From positions 1 through 46,454 of the forward strand of contig NZ_BAFR01000162.1 in the NCBI RefSeq assembly GCF_000308435.1: a stretch of DNA of 46,454 bases, read 5' to 3'. This document shows positions 24,420-33,706 of the stretch, one piece after another. The notes under the pieces were generated by a model. The model ran no database searches. It was not told the origin of the DNA and saw nothing but the letters and a program-made list of their open reading frames with translations. A program made the translations under genes and the position numbers. Every line of letters starts with the position of its first letter. The first letter of the stretch is position 1. The stretch comes from Nocardia araoensis NBRC 100135. GTDB lineage: Bacteria > Actinomycetota > Actinomycetes > Mycobacteriales > Mycobacteriaceae.

Positions 24420-25898
24420 CTACTTGGACTGCACCAATTGTTTGGCCGGATTGGAGTCGGGAGCTACGCCGTCGTGGGCCACCATGGCGTCTTGACGCCC
24501 GAGGGCCGGACCGCCGGGCAGTAGTCCGACGATCGGCCACGGCGCCCGCTCCGGGGTGGCGTGCTCGGAATCCATGCCGAGAGCCTTTTGCGCCTCGGCG
24601 TCCTTGATGCCGTAGCGGACTCCGGTGTCGGCAACGTAGAACACGCTGTCTTTGCGCTGACTATCCGGCTCGATCCCGGTGGTCTGCACGAGCATCCCCG
24701 AGCCCGGTGTGGTGTAGAACTCGGCGACCTTGCCGCTGACGGCGTCGGCTTGGGCCAGCCGCACCGGTCGGGCATCGTCCGGGATAGGCAGTGCCCGCCC
24801 GGTTATCAGCGACAACTCGGCATGGCGGCCACCGTCGGCCGTGCCTGCCGGTGCGGTCGCCAGCGGCCTCCACGAGAGGCACTGCACCGCATGGTCTTTG
24901 ATGTCCACCATGGTCGGCGCCGTGTCGGGATAGTCCTGCACGGGCAGCTCGTTCACGATGTCGGCCCTCGAGCGGGTATAGCCGGTGATTTCGTAGTTTC
25001 CAGCGGTGGGATTGGAATTGCGGATGATCTCCGCGGTCAAGGGCGAAATCGGCTGCAATCCTGTCCGCAACACGACGTAGTACTGATTCTCACTGGGCAC
25101 TCGCACCACGTCGCCGTTGCGATGGCCATCGACGGGCTTGAGTGGGAAGCCGCCCGGATCGTCGATCCTGGGTGGGGCGATCCGCGTCACTTCGGGGACC
25201 GCGTTCAGAAGACCTTCGCTGATGGGGCGAGGAGTCATGCCGCGGATCTTCAACGCGTCGGTCACCGTGCGGTCTCCCATATCCACACGAGCACGGCGGC
25301 TGTCGTACAGCAGATATGCCGAGTCCTTGCCCTGCACCAGCAGCGCCCGTCCGTGCGGCAGCGCGCCGACCTTCTCACCCAGGTCGAGTTTGCCCGCGAT
25401 GACGGTGCTGCTCAGCGCGTTCGAGCCATCTGTTCTCAGTTCGTCACACACCGTCCACGCGCGGCCTTCCCCCTTGGCGTCGAAGCTCAAGGCCGAAGGC
25501 GCGCCGGGAATGCCGATGAGCGTGCCGCGTGGTCGCTTCGCCAGCTCCGACTCTTTGACGATGGCAGGCTTGGCCGGATCACCGGCCGCCAACCGTGCCG
25601 ATGCGAGATTGAGCGCCGGGTGCACCACGCCATCGAGCGTCACGTAGACCTGACCGGAATCCTTGCCGATGAGGATCTTGTTGTCGTCGATCTTGTTCTG
25701 CGGACGTATCAGCGCCAGCACACCGCAGCCCGCAAGTACCACGCAAGCCAGAATCAAGCCCGCGGCGTAGGCGCGTGATTGTGAGCGCATCGGGTCGTGC
25801 AACATACGCACATCCCGGCGCACCAAAGCGTGTTCCATCCGCCGAACCAGGAAGCGGTAACCGCTCACCTGCCAACGAGTGGTGGGTTTTGAAGGCAT
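24420..25898 (-). CDS. eccB: Type VII secretion system protein EccB
   Basis: A 492-residue ESX membrane-complex subunit. The N-terminal cytoplasmic segment MPSKPTTRWQVSGYRFLVRR and the conserved MEHALVRRD are diagnostic. A single transmembrane helix spans about residues 43-64, followed by a large periplasmic domain with two cysteines (WTVCDEL and VQCLSW) that usually pair in EccB. Length is normal and the frame is intact. The ATG has GGGGGAG 5 nt upstream. In ESX loci eccB sits beside eccCa, eccD, eccE and mycP. Here it stands alone between an ABC exporter and an HMG-CoA lyase, so it is an orphan copy or a relic of a lost ESX cluster. Confidence 0.93.
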   Translation of the reverse strand: MPSKPTTRWQVSGYRFLVRRMEHALVRRDVRMLHDPMRSQSRAYAAGLILACVVLAGCGVLALIRPQNKIDDNKILIGKDSGQVYVTLDGVVHPALNLASARLAAGDPAKPAIVKESELAKRPRGTLIGIPGAPSALSFDAKGEGRAWTVCDELRTDGSNALSSTVIAGKLDLGEKVGALPHGRALLVQGKDSAYLLYDSRRARVDMGDRTVTDALKIRGMTPRPISEGLLNAVPEVTRIAPPRIDDPGGFPLKPVDGHRNGDVVRVPSENQYYVVLRTGLQPISPLTAEIIRNSNPTAGNYEITGYTRSRADIVNELPVQDYPDTAPTMVDIKDHAVQCLSWRPLATAPAGTADGGRHAELSLITGRALPIPDDARPVRLAQADAVSGKVAEFYTTPGSGMLVQTTGIEPDSQRKDSVFYVADTGVRYGIKDAEAQKALGMDSEHATPERAPWPIVGLLPGGPALGRQDAMVAHDGVAPDSNPAKQLVQSK

Positions 25899-25977
25899 AA
25901 GTACTCCCCCGACCAGTGCTCACAACTTGCCGACATACCTTAGCTCCGCAGCACCTTTTCAGTGCTAATCCAGCGGG

Positions 25978-26904
25978 CTACGCCGACTCCCCGGCTACGA
26001 CCCACTCGAACGCGGACGCTTTCGATCGGGCGCCCTCCTGGGTGCGGGAGCGGTTGGGTTCGCCGAGCTCGGACAGCAACTCCTCGGAGAGGTCGACCAG
26101 CGCGGCCAGGGTGGCGGGGGTGAACCAGTCCGGCCTGGTGGCGAAGAGGATGTCCTCGGAAGCGGTGTTTCCGCTGGCACCCGGCGCAAAGGGGCAGCCG
26201 CCGAGGCCGCCGAGCGCGCCGTCGACCATGTCCGCGCCCGCCGCGACGGCGGCGAGAGTGTTGGCCACACCCATGCCCCAGGTGTCGTGGCCGTGGAAGA
26301 CGACGCGCCGGGGAGGCGTCCGCTCCCGCACCGCCGTGACCAGCGCGGACACTTCGCCGGGGTGGGCTTGTCCGAGCGTGTCGGCCAGGACGATGTCGTC
26401 CGCGCCCTCGGTGCGCGGGTCCCGGGCGATGGCCAGCACCCGCTCCGGGTCGACCGGGCCGTCGAACGGGCAGGTGAACGCCGTCGCCAAGCACAGCTGG
26501 ATCGACCCGTCCACCTCGCGGGCCAGGCGCACCGCGTCCGGCATGGCGGCCACGCTGGCCTCGGTGTCGCGGCCGATGTTCGCCTTGTTGTGCGCGTCGG
26601 AGACCGAGAAGCAGTACTGGAAATTGCGCACTCCCGCCGCGGCGGCCTTCTCGACATGGCGCGGCGTCGCCACCCACACCCAGCAGCGGCGCAATTCCTC
26701 CGGCGTCAACGCGGCGACCAGTTCCATGGTGTTCGCCATCGGCGCGACCAGGTCCGGGCGCGCCATCGAGCCGATCTCCAGCGCGGGGACGCCCAGCGCG
26801 AGCAGGCGGCGCACGATGTCCACCTTGCGCCGCACCGGCAGCAGTTTGCCGGTCAACTGCAATCCGTCGCGCAACGTGACGTCGCGCAGCACCGGCGCGG
26901 TCAT
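25978..26904 (-). CDS. Hydroxymethylglutaryl-CoA lyase
   Basis: A 308-residue TIM-barrel lyase that splits HMG-CoA or a similar 3-hydroxy-3-methyl CoA ester into acetyl-CoA and a keto product. All key motifs are present: R12-D13 in LRDGLQ, metal ligands H204 and H206 in FHGHDTWG, and the catalytic C237 in GLGGCPFAPGASGN. The ATG at 26904 has GGAG 5 nt upstream. It follows the CoA transferase gene with a 160-bp gap on the same strand, suggesting a shared catabolic route (leucine or a related branched acid). Confidence 0.92.
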   Translation of the reverse strand: MTAPVLRDVTLRDGLQLTGKLLPVRRKVDIVRRLLALGVPALEIGSMARPDLVAPMANTMELVAALTPEELRRCWVWVATPRHVEKAAAAGVRNFQYCFSVSDAHNKANIGRDTEASVAAMPDAVRLAREVDGSIQLCLATAFTCPFDGPVDPERVLAIARDPRTEGADDIVLADTLGQAHPGEVSALVTAVRERTPPRRVVFHGHDTWGMGVANTLAAVAAGADMVDGALGGLGGCPFAPGASGNTASEDILFATRPDWFTPATLAALVDLSEELLSELGEPNRSRTQEGARSKASAFEWVVAGESA

Positions 26905-27064
26905 CGCTGCTCCCGCGCCCGGTGGTGATTGCACATCACGCCGCCCCACGGCTTTTCGCCCGCCCCGGTCGGATTCGGCTGCACAGTGGGCCTGCTGGTG
27001 CCGGGCGAGCGCGGTTCACCCGCGTTCCGCCCCTTCGGACGCCTACGGTCGTGCGGCCGCGTGC

Positions 27065-28285
27065 TCATCGCACCTCCAACGCGTCGATCTCGGCCTCGCT
27101 CATGCCGAGCAGACCCGACAGCACCTCCCGGGTGTGCTCACCCAGGTCGGGTCCGACGCTGCGGATGGGCAGGGACTGCTCCCCGATCACCGGGACGATG
27201 CCGGGAAAACCGACGGACTTCGGTTCCGGCGCGCCGACGTCCACGGTGAACGACTGGATCATGTTGCGCGCCCGATACTGCTCATCGGCCACGATGTCGG
27301 CCGCGGTGTAGATCGGACCGCACGGGATCGCGGCGGCATCCAGCAGTTTCAGCGCCTCGGCGCGGGTGCGCCGGACCGTCCACTCCCCGATCGCCGCGTC
27401 CAGCCGCTCCCGATTGCGCCAGCGGCCCGCGTTGTCCTGCAGGTCCGGATCCGCGGCCAGGTCGGGCCGATCGATGACCGCCATATAGCGCTGGAAGATG
27501 GCGTCGCCGTTGCCGCCGATGATGATGCTGGTCCCGTCCGCGCACGGGTAGGCGTTGCTCGGCGCGATGCCCTCCATCCGGCCGCCGACGCGTTCGCGCT
27601 GGATGCCGTAGGCGAGATAGTCCGGCACCAGCGATTCCATCACCGACAGGATCGCCTCGTTCAGCGCCACATCGATCACGCGCTCCCGCAGCGGAACCGA
27701 TGCGTCCGGCTCGGTGCGGCGCTCACGCTGGAACAGCGCCATCACCGTGCCGAACGCGGCGTAGATGCCCGCGATGGAGTCGCCGATCGAGACGCCGGTG
27801 CGCACGGGCGGACGATCCGGATCGCCGACCAGTTCGCGCAGGCCGCCGACCGCCTCGGCCACCGCGGCGAACCCAGGGCGCTCCGACATGGGGCCGGTCT
27901 GCCCGTAGGCGGAGATCCTGGTGATCACCAGATCCGGATTCGCCTCGTTCAACACTTCGGGGCCGAGACCCCATTTCTCCAGCATGCCGGGCCGGAAATT
28001 CTCCAGCAGCACGTCGCAGCGGCGGATCAGATCGAGCACGATCCCGCGCCCCGCCTCCGTGCGCAGATCCAGCGTGATCGATTTCTTGTTCCGATTGATC
28101 GTCCGGTAGAGCATCGAGGTGTCGCCGCCGTAGAGCCGCCAGTTGCGCAGCTCGTCGCCCGCTTTCGGGCGTTCCACCTTGATCACCTCGGCGCCGAAGT
28201 CGCCGAGAATGCGCCCGGCGGTCGGCGCGGCGATGTAATTGCCGAGTTCCAGGACGCGCACCCCGTCCAGCGGCCGAATACTCAT
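27065..28285 (-). CDS. Class III (CaiB/BaiF) CoA transferase
   Basis: A 406-residue CoA transferase. The N-terminal RPLDGVRVLELGNYIAAP and ENFRPG blocks are typical, and the catalytic nucleophile is D169 in SIGDSIAG, the same number as in formyl-CoA transferase as I recall it. It would move CoA from a donor such as succinyl-CoA to a carboxylic acid, which the HMG-CoA lyase encoded next could then cleave. The ATG at 28285 (MSIRPLDG) is set by the domain boundary; the ribosome binding site is weak. Confidence 0.92.
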   Translation of the reverse strand: MSIRPLDGVRVLELGNYIAAPTAGRILGDFGAEVIKVERPKAGDELRNWRLYGGDTSMLYRTINRNKKSITLDLRTEAGRGIVLDLIRRCDVLLENFRPGMLEKWGLGPEVLNEANPDLVITRISAYGQTGPMSERPGFAAVAEAVGGLRELVGDPDRPPVRTGVSIGDSIAGIYAAFGTVMALFQRERRTEPDASVPLRERVIDVALNEAILSVMESLVPDYLAYGIQRERVGGRMEGIAPSNAYPCADGTSIIIGGNGDAIFQRYMAVIDRPDLAADPDLQDNAGRWRNRERLDAAIGEWTVRRTRAEALKLLDAAAIPCGPIYTAADIVADEQYRARNMIQSFTVDVGAPEPKSVGFPGIVPVIGEQSLPIRSVGPDLGEHTREVLSGLLGMSEAEIDALEVR

Positions 28286-28421
28286 GGCAACAAGTATGAG
28301 CTGTGCTGGTTTCTGCAGCGCCTGCGGCGCTGCGTGTCCGCGGCCCCGGGAAGTCTCGCGCCCGAGGACACCGCATGGCCCCTCAACAGCCGGAGGCCCG
28401 GCAACCATGCGGGGCCCTCGC

Positions 28422-29351
28422 TCAGGACGCGAGCAGCTGGGTGTCCTCGATGATCGAGTAGTGCTCGGCGTTGCCCGCGATGACGGTGCTCGTCGATCCG
28501 TCGACGCCGACCGGGACGTCGCCGGCCAGGGTGATGCGGGTCAGCTTGCGCGGCTGGTCGTCGTAGTCGTCGATGGCGTAGTGCTGGGTGGCGCGGTTGT
28601 CCCAGATGGCGACGTCGCCCGGCTCCCAGTTCCAGCGGGCGGTGTTCTCCAGCCGGGTCACCCGGTCCTGGAACAGCCGGAACAGCGCGTGCGACTCCGT
28701 GCTGGACAGCCCGGCGAAATGCTTGACGAAGTGGCCGAGCAGCAACGCCCGCTCCCCGGTCTCTGGGTGCACGCGCACCACCGGGTGCTCGGTCTCGTAG
28801 TAGGTGGACTCGAACTCGGCGCGGTAGGCCGCCGTGTTGGGACGCGGCGTCTCCTCGACGCGGGCGTAGTCGTAGACGTTCGTGTGCACGGCGCGCAGGG
28901 ATTCGGCGAGCCGCTTCAGCGGCTCCGGCAGCGACTCGTACGCCGCGACGGTGGACGCCCAGGTGGTGGCGCCGCCGTAGGACGGCAGGTGCACCGCGCG
29001 CAGGATGGACGCCTTCGGGATGCGGTCGACGAAGGTGACGTCGGTGTGCCAGCTGTTGGCGCGGCCGTGCTCGGAATCGATCGCCAAGCTCTTCACGCCG
29101 TGCGAGGTGACCGTCGGGTGCGGGGTGGTCGGCGAGCCGAGCAGCTGGGCGAACTCGTACTGCCCGTCCTCGGTGAGGTGATCCTGCCCGCGGAAGAAGA
29201 TGACCTTGTGCTCCAGCAACGCGCGGTGGATCACATCGACGGTGGCCGGATCCAGGTCGCCGCCGAGCCGGACGTTGTCGATCCGCGCGCCGATACGAGC
29301 GCCGAGCCTGGTCACCGAGGCCGTGGATGGGGTGGCGGGTGCGACCGTCAT
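28422..29351 (-). CDS. TauD/TfdA-family 2-oxoglutarate dioxygenase (AtsK-like)
   Basis: A 309-residue Fe(II)/2-oxoglutarate dioxygenase. The iron ligands are H102 and D104 in SWHTDVTF and the distal H257 in TQHYAIDDY; R268 or R272 would bind 2-oxoglutarate. Members release sulfite from taurine, cleave alkyl sulfates (AtsK) or hydroxylate acids. The ATG at 29351 has AAGGTG 5 nt upstream. It leads the run TauD, CoA transferase, HMG-CoA lyase. The sulfonate-type importer lies 26 kb away, so a link is only a guess. Confidence 0.9.
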   Translation of the reverse strand: MTVAPATPSTASVTRLGARIGARIDNVRLGGDLDPATVDVIHRALLEHKVIFFRGQDHLTEDGQYEFAQLLGSPTTPHPTVTSHGVKSLAIDSEHGRANSWHTDVTFVDRIPKASILRAVHLPSYGGATTWASTVAAYESLPEPLKRLAESLRAVHTNVYDYARVEETPRPNTAAYRAEFESTYYETEHPVVRVHPETGERALLLGHFVKHFAGLSSTESHALFRLFQDRVTRLENTARWNWEPGDVAIWDNRATQHYAIDDYDDQPRKLTRITLAGDVPVGVDGSTSTVIAGNAEHYSIIEDTQLLAS

Positions 29352-29520
29352 GAGATCACCTTCGCTGTCGAGATCGGTTACTGCTCCCAGGAGCACATCA
29401 CCGAAACGACCCCGCTGACCAGGGTTTTCGTCGCGCTGATCGCAAACGGAGCGAAAGAACCGCGGCCATCGTGCCGCCGAACGCCGCAACCTCGCCGAGC
29501 CCGGCCCGAGGTCGGCTCCC

Positions 29521-29631
29521 TCAGCGTCCGCCCAACTCGGCCACCGCTCGTTCGGCCGGAATCACCTCGTGCATCCGCAACGCGGAATCACCGGCGTACA
29601 ACGCGGCGCGGTCGACCCACTGCTCCGGCAT
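29521..29631 (-). CDS. Possible 36-residue protein between endonuclease IV and TauD genes
   Basis: In the 395-bp gap 29352-29746 a frame reads MPEQWVDRAALYAGDSALRM then HEVIPAERAVAELGGR, with high GC at third positions. GGAGG lies only 2 nt before the ATG, too close to be ideal, and the frame stays open upstream without a better start. It could be a small gene or a fragment. The rest of the gap shows nothing convincing. Confidence 0.35.
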   Translation of the reverse strand: MPEQWVDRAALYAGDSALRMHEVIPAERAVAELGGR

Positions 29632-29746
29632 GCCCTCCGTCGGACAATCGCCCGAGTCGCGGTCTTCACTGCGAGCCGGATCGCCTGGTGCGGGAATGCC
29701 CGCCGGGCGCGAGTCCTACGAGCGCCGTTCGCGCGGGCGCTGCAAA

Positions 29747-30517
29747 TCAAACACAGTGCTCGCGCAAGTACGCCAAGTCCTCGGCGAGGCCGTCGGCCGG
29801 AGTCTCCAGGACCACCGGCGCGTCCGCGGTCCGGCACACCTCGGCGAGCAGTTGCGGGTCGATGGTGCCGTCGGCGAAGTTCGCGTGCCGGTCGGCGCCG
29901 GAGTTGAATTCGTCGCGCGAGGAGTTCAGGTGGACCAGATCGATCCGGCCGGTGATGGCCTTGATCCGGTCGACGACGCCGATCAGCTCCTCACCGCCCG
30001 CCCAGGCGTGGCAGGTGTCCAGGCAGAACCCGGCGCCGTAATCGCCCACCGCGTCCCACAGCCGCGCGATGGAATCGAAATGCCTGGCCATGGCGTGATT
30101 GCCGCCCGCTGTGTTCTCGATCAGGATCGGCACCGCGAAACCGCCTTTGTCCTGCTGACGCTCGAACAGTTTGCGCCAATTGTCGATACCGGTCTCCAGC
30201 TCGGCGTCGGAACGCACATGCCCGCCGTGCACGACCAGACCGAACGCGCCGAGGTCGGCGGCCGCCTTCGCCTGCTGCGCCACCGCGTTGCGCGAAGGCA
30301 TGCGCAGCCGGTTGTTCAGGCTCGCGACGTTGATCTGATAGGAGGAGTGCACCACGACATCGATCGGGCTGGCGAGAATCTCCTCGGTCCGCGGATGCGG
30401 GGTGGGTTTGTCCCAGCTCTGCGGATCGACCACGAACATCTGGATGACGTCGGCGCCGAGTTTCTCCCCGAAGCCGATCGGGTCGCTGTCGAGCCGGACG
30501 TGTGCTCCAATGCGCAT
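29747..30517 (-). CDS. nfo: Endonuclease IV-family AP endonuclease
   Basis: A 256-residue TIM-barrel enzyme of base-excision repair that cuts 5' of abasic sites. Candidates for all nine zinc ligands of Nfo can be placed: H in HSSYQIN, H in VVHGGH, E in LIENTAGG, D and H in LDTCHAWAGG, H in VHLNSS, D and H in GADRHAN, E in LETPAD. The ATG at 30517 (MRIGAH) is the standard start. It is divergent from the kinase genes with about 124 bp between. Confidence 0.93.
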   Translation of the reverse strand: MRIGAHVRLDSDPIGFGEKLGADVIQMFVVDPQSWDKPTPHPRTEEILASPIDVVVHSSYQINVASLNNRLRMPSRNAVAQQAKAAADLGAFGLVVHGGHVRSDAELETGIDNWRKLFERQQDKGGFAVPILIENTAGGNHAMARHFDSIARLWDAVGDYGAGFCLDTCHAWAGGEELIGVVDRIKAITGRIDLVHLNSSRDEFNSGADRHANFADGTIDPQLLAEVCRTADAPVVLETPADGLAEDLAYLREHCV

Positions 30518-30641
30518 GCGGGTCACAGTACTGGCTGCTACCGACGACAATCGAGGTAGCGCGGCGACTGTTACGTCCCGATGGCTCATCGAGATACATG
30601 GATAGTGTCCGCGCGCTCGACTCGACAAGGGGGTGTACACG

Positions 30642-31784
30642 GTGTTGCAGACCGGCGATATCTTCGCGGGCTACGTCATCAAACGCGTCCTCGGCCATGG
30701 CGGCATGGGCACGGTGTACCTCGCCCAGCATCCCCGGCTGCCCCGCCTGACGGCGCTGAAACTGCTCAATCGCGAGCTGTACGCCGACACCGGCATTCGC
30801 CGCCGCTTCGAACGCGAAGCCGATCTGGTGGCGCGGCTCGACCACCCGAACATCGTGACGGTGTTCGATCGCGGCGCCGAGGACCAGCAGCTGTGGATCT
30901 CGATGCAGTACGTGCCCGGCGCGGACGCATCCTGCGCGGACGTCGACGTGCTCGCGCCGTGGCGCGCGGTGCAGATCGCCGCCGACACCGCCGCGGCGCT
31001 GGACTTCGCGCACGCGAACCAAGTGCTGCACCGCGACGTGAAACCGGCGAACATCCTGCTGGCGAAGGCGCCGATCGGGCAGCCGGAACGGGTGCTGCTC
31101 ACCGATTTCGGGATCGCGGGCATCCGCGGCGCGGAGAGCACCATCGGCTCGTCCGGCACGATCACCGCGACACTCGCCTTCGGCGCTCCGGAACAGCTGA
31201 TCGGCAGGCCGCTGGACGACCGCGCCGATCAGTACTCGCTGGCGTGCACGCTGTTCTGGATGCTCACCGGCGCGCCGCCCTATCCGGGCGCCAACCCGGC
31301 GGCCGTGGTGAACAGCCATCTGTACGCGCCGATCCCGGTGCTGAGCCGCGCACGTCCCGGCCTGCCGCCCGCGCTGGATCCGGTGCTGGCGCGCGCCATG
31401 GCCAAGCGGCCGGAGGATCGATTCGCCAGTTGCGCGGAGTTCGCCGCCGCGGCGAAACATGCCCTCGCCGAACCGCGCGCCTGGCATCGGAGGGCGCCGC
31501 ACGGCATCCACCCCGACGGGTACCCGACCGCGCCGACGCATACGTCCGCGGCCGCACCGCAGCACCGGCCGAGACCGCAGGAAACCCCTCTGCCGTCCGC
31601 GCCGCGCCCGAGTTTCCTGCCGCCGCGCCGCCCGGTGCATCCCGCTCTCATCGAGTTGCCGAACTTGCCCATGCGCCCGGGCTCGGCGGTGCGACCGCAC
31701 CAGCAACCCCCGGACCCCCGGCCTCCACCGGACGGTCCCGCGCCTGCCGATCGCCCGCGCCATACCACGCTCGACGAGCGATAG
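30642..31784 (+). CDS. Ser/Thr protein kinase, PknB-like, without membrane anchor
   Basis: A 380-residue Hanks-type kinase. Gly-loop GHGGMGTVY, VLHRDVKPANIL catalytic loop, DFG (TDFGIAG) and APE (GAPEQL) are present. The C-terminal ~100 residues are Pro/Arg/His-rich with no transmembrane helix and no sensor domain, unlike its two neighbours. The GTG at 30642 is chosen because AAGGGG lies upstream and because it aligns with the start of the next kinase (MLASGDVFAGY); a GTG 9 nt earlier abuts the ribosome binding site. First of three tandem kinases. Confidence 0.9.
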   Translation: MLQTGDIFAGYVIKRVLGHGGMGTVYLAQHPRLPRLTALKLLNRELYADTGIRRRFEREADLVARLDHPNIVTVFDRGAEDQQLWISMQYVPGADASCADVDVLAPWRAVQIAADTAAALDFAHANQVLHRDVKPANILLAKAPIGQPERVLLTDFGIAGIRGAESTIGSSGTITATLAFGAPEQLIGRPLDDRADQYSLACTLFWMLTGAPPYPGANPAAVVNSHLYAPIPVLSRARPGLPPALDPVLARAMAKRPEDRFASCAEFAAAAKHALAEPRAWHRRAPHGIHPDGYPTAPTHTSAAAPQHRPRPQETPLPSAPRPSFLPPRRPVHPALIELPNLPMRPGSAVRPHQQPPDPRPPPDGPAPADRPRHTTLDER

Positions 31785-31909
31785 GCGAGGCGCGACTACT
31801 GCTATGGTTTCGATGTTTTCCGTGGTCGGGCCCATCTCCGGCCACGCGTTCTTTTGCTGTACGCCTGTTCGCCGGTGGGTCCCGGCGGGCGGCGGGAAGT
31901 GGAGCAGTC

Positions 31910-33703
31910 ATGCTGGCCAGCGGTGACGTTTTCGCCGGCTATGTCATCGAGCGGCAACTCGGCCGCGGTGGCATGGGCTCGGTCTATCTGGCGAAACATC
32001 CGCGGCTGCCGCGGATGACCGCGCTGAAGCTGCTGAATCGGGAGATGTTCTTCGACAAGGAGGTGCGGGCGCGGTTCGAACGGGAGGCGGATCTGGTCGC
32101 CCAGCTCGATCACCCGAACATCGTCACGGTCTACGACCGTGGGCTCGAGGACGAGCAGCTGTGGATTTCGATGCAGTACGTCGACGGCATCGACGCCGCC
32201 TCGGTGGAACCGAAGTCGCTGCCGCCCGAGCGCGCGGTGCAGATCATCAAGGAGACCGCCGACGCGCTGGATTACGCCCACGGCAACGGGGTGCTGCACC
32301 GCGACGTGAAACCCGCGAACATCCTGCTGGCCCGCTCCACCGCCGGTCGCGGTGAACGGGTGTACCTCACCGACTTCGGCATCGCGCGGCTGCGCGACGA
32401 CACCGGTCATCTCACCCAGACCGGGACTTTCACGGCGACGCTTGCCTATGCCTCGCCCGAACAGCTCACCGGCGCGTCGCTCGATCACCGTTCCGACCAG
32501 TATTCGCTGGCCTGCTCGCTGTTCTGGTTGTTCACCGGCACCGGCCCGTTCTCCGCGACGAACCCCGCCGCGGTCATCCAAGGGCACCTGCAGGGCACGC
32601 CGCCCGCGCTGAGCAGCGTCCGGCCGGGCCTGCCCTTCGCGCTGGACGGCGTGCTGGCCAAGGCGATGGCCAAACGACCCGACGACAGGTACGGCAGTTG
32701 CGCGGAATTCGCCGCAGCCGCCAAGCAGGCGCTCACCGGTTCCAGCGTGCCGTCCATGCCGGTGGTGGGCGGTCCGCGCCTCACCACCGGTCCACAGCAC
32801 CCGACGGCGGGTCCGCGCCCGACCACCGGGCCGCAGATCCCCACCACGGGATCGCCGTATCCGGCTGCGCAAGCCCACTACGTCAGCGGCCCCGGCCACC
32901 AGGTGCACACCCCGCAGACCAGCGGGCCGAACGCGCTGGCCGCGGCGTCGCCCGTCCCGGTGGTGAACTCCCGGCCGCACACCGGTCCCGCGCCGCAGCC
33001 GACGGCCGCCAACCCGTACTCCCAGCAGCATTCCGGATTCTCCACCTTCGCTCCGCCGCACGGCGCACACGCGCATCCCTCGGCCGCACCGCCGCCCAAG
33101 AAGAACACCGGCCTGATCATCGGCCTGGTGGTGGGCGTGGTGGTGTTGATCGTGGTGGTGCTCGGCATCATCGGCGCCGTCTCCGATTCCGGCTCGAACA
33201 ACGCGGGCACGACGACCACGTCGGCGGTGAAGCCGAATCTGGTGGACGCGACCCCGGAGTCGGTCAGCGCGGAATTCCCCCGGATGGTGCCCGCCTCGAA
33301 GACCGAGGAGGTCGGATACAACGGCGCCGAGTGCTGGCTGGCCTCGCCGAGCTCGCCGCCGTCACCGTCCAAGGGCGAACCGGACTTCGGTGACTGGGCC
33401 GCGCAGTGGCGCTGCTTCAAGGGCGGCAACAACGAGGATCCGTACTACCGCATCTACGTCTACAAGACCCCGGCGGATGTCCAGGCGGTGCTGAAGGGCC
33501 TGCCCTCGTCGGCCGCCAAGTCCACCGACACCAACGGCGGAAAGTCCTACACCAACTACAAGTACGTCGACGACGGCGCCAAGATGGTCACCGCGTTCAC
33601 CGGCGATCCCGATCGGACCCAGTACCTGATGTACACCGACGGCTTCTCCCACACCACCGTCGATGAGCTGCTGCGCTGGTGGCGCTCGGCTCCGCTGAAC
33701 TGA
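31910..33703 (+). CDS. Transmembrane Ser/Thr protein kinase with two-Cys ectodomain
   Basis: A 597-residue kinase. Kinase domain about residues 10-275 (GRGGMGSVY, HRDVKPANIL, TDFGIAR, ASPEQL), then a Pro/Thr/Gly-rich linker, one transmembrane helix about 400-428, and an extracellular domain with Cys near 474 (ECWLAS) and 501 (WRCFKGG). The domain ends WWRSAPLN. The pairing of Cys suggests a disulfide-stabilised sensor, as in PknH-type receptors. The ATG has GGAG 5 nt upstream. It sits 3 nt before the next kinase start, so the two are coupled. Confidence 0.92.
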   Translation: MLASGDVFAGYVIERQLGRGGMGSVYLAKHPRLPRMTALKLLNREMFFDKEVRARFEREADLVAQLDHPNIVTVYDRGLEDEQLWISMQYVDGIDAASVEPKSLPPERAVQIIKETADALDYAHGNGVLHRDVKPANILLARSTAGRGERVYLTDFGIARLRDDTGHLTQTGTFTATLAYASPEQLTGASLDHRSDQYSLACSLFWLFTGTGPFSATNPAAVIQGHLQGTPPALSSVRPGLPFALDGVLAKAMAKRPDDRYGSCAEFAAAAKQALTGSSVPSMPVVGGPRLTTGPQHPTAGPRPTTGPQIPTTGSPYPAAQAHYVSGPGHQVHTPQTSGPNALAAASPVPVVNSRPHTGPAPQPTAANPYSQQHSGFSTFAPPHGAHAHPSAAPPPKKNTGLIIGLVVGVVVLIVVVLGIIGAVSDSGSNNAGTTTTSAVKPNLVDATPESVSAEFPRMVPASKTEEVGYNGAECWLASPSSPPSPSKGEPDFGDWAAQWRCFKGGNNEDPYYRIYVYKTPADVQAVLKGLPSSAAKSTDTNGGKSYTNYKYVDDGAKMVTAFTGDPDRTQYLMYTDGFSHTTVDELLRWWRSAPLN

Positions 33704-33706
33704 CCG

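Noticed and set aside
24172..24495. Plus-strand frame between the ABC ATPase and eccB genes
   Set aside because: Spans the hairpin cluster and the antisense of eccB; no ribosome binding site or domain.
26905..26937. Mini-ORF MCNHHRAREQR overlapping the HMG-CoA lyase start
   Set aside because: Weak ribosome binding site; lacks the consecutive Cys codons of Cys-attenuator leaders; such overlaps are frequent by chance.
27850..27900. Apparent loss of the CoA transferase catalytic Asp in the RPGF block
   Set aside because: The nucleophile is D169 in the GDS motif further on, which is present.
25916..28453. 845-codon plus-strand open frame across the HMG-CoA lyase and CoA transferase genes
   Set aside because: Stop-poor antisense frame in GC-rich DNA; the opposite strand encodes two enzymes with complete active sites.
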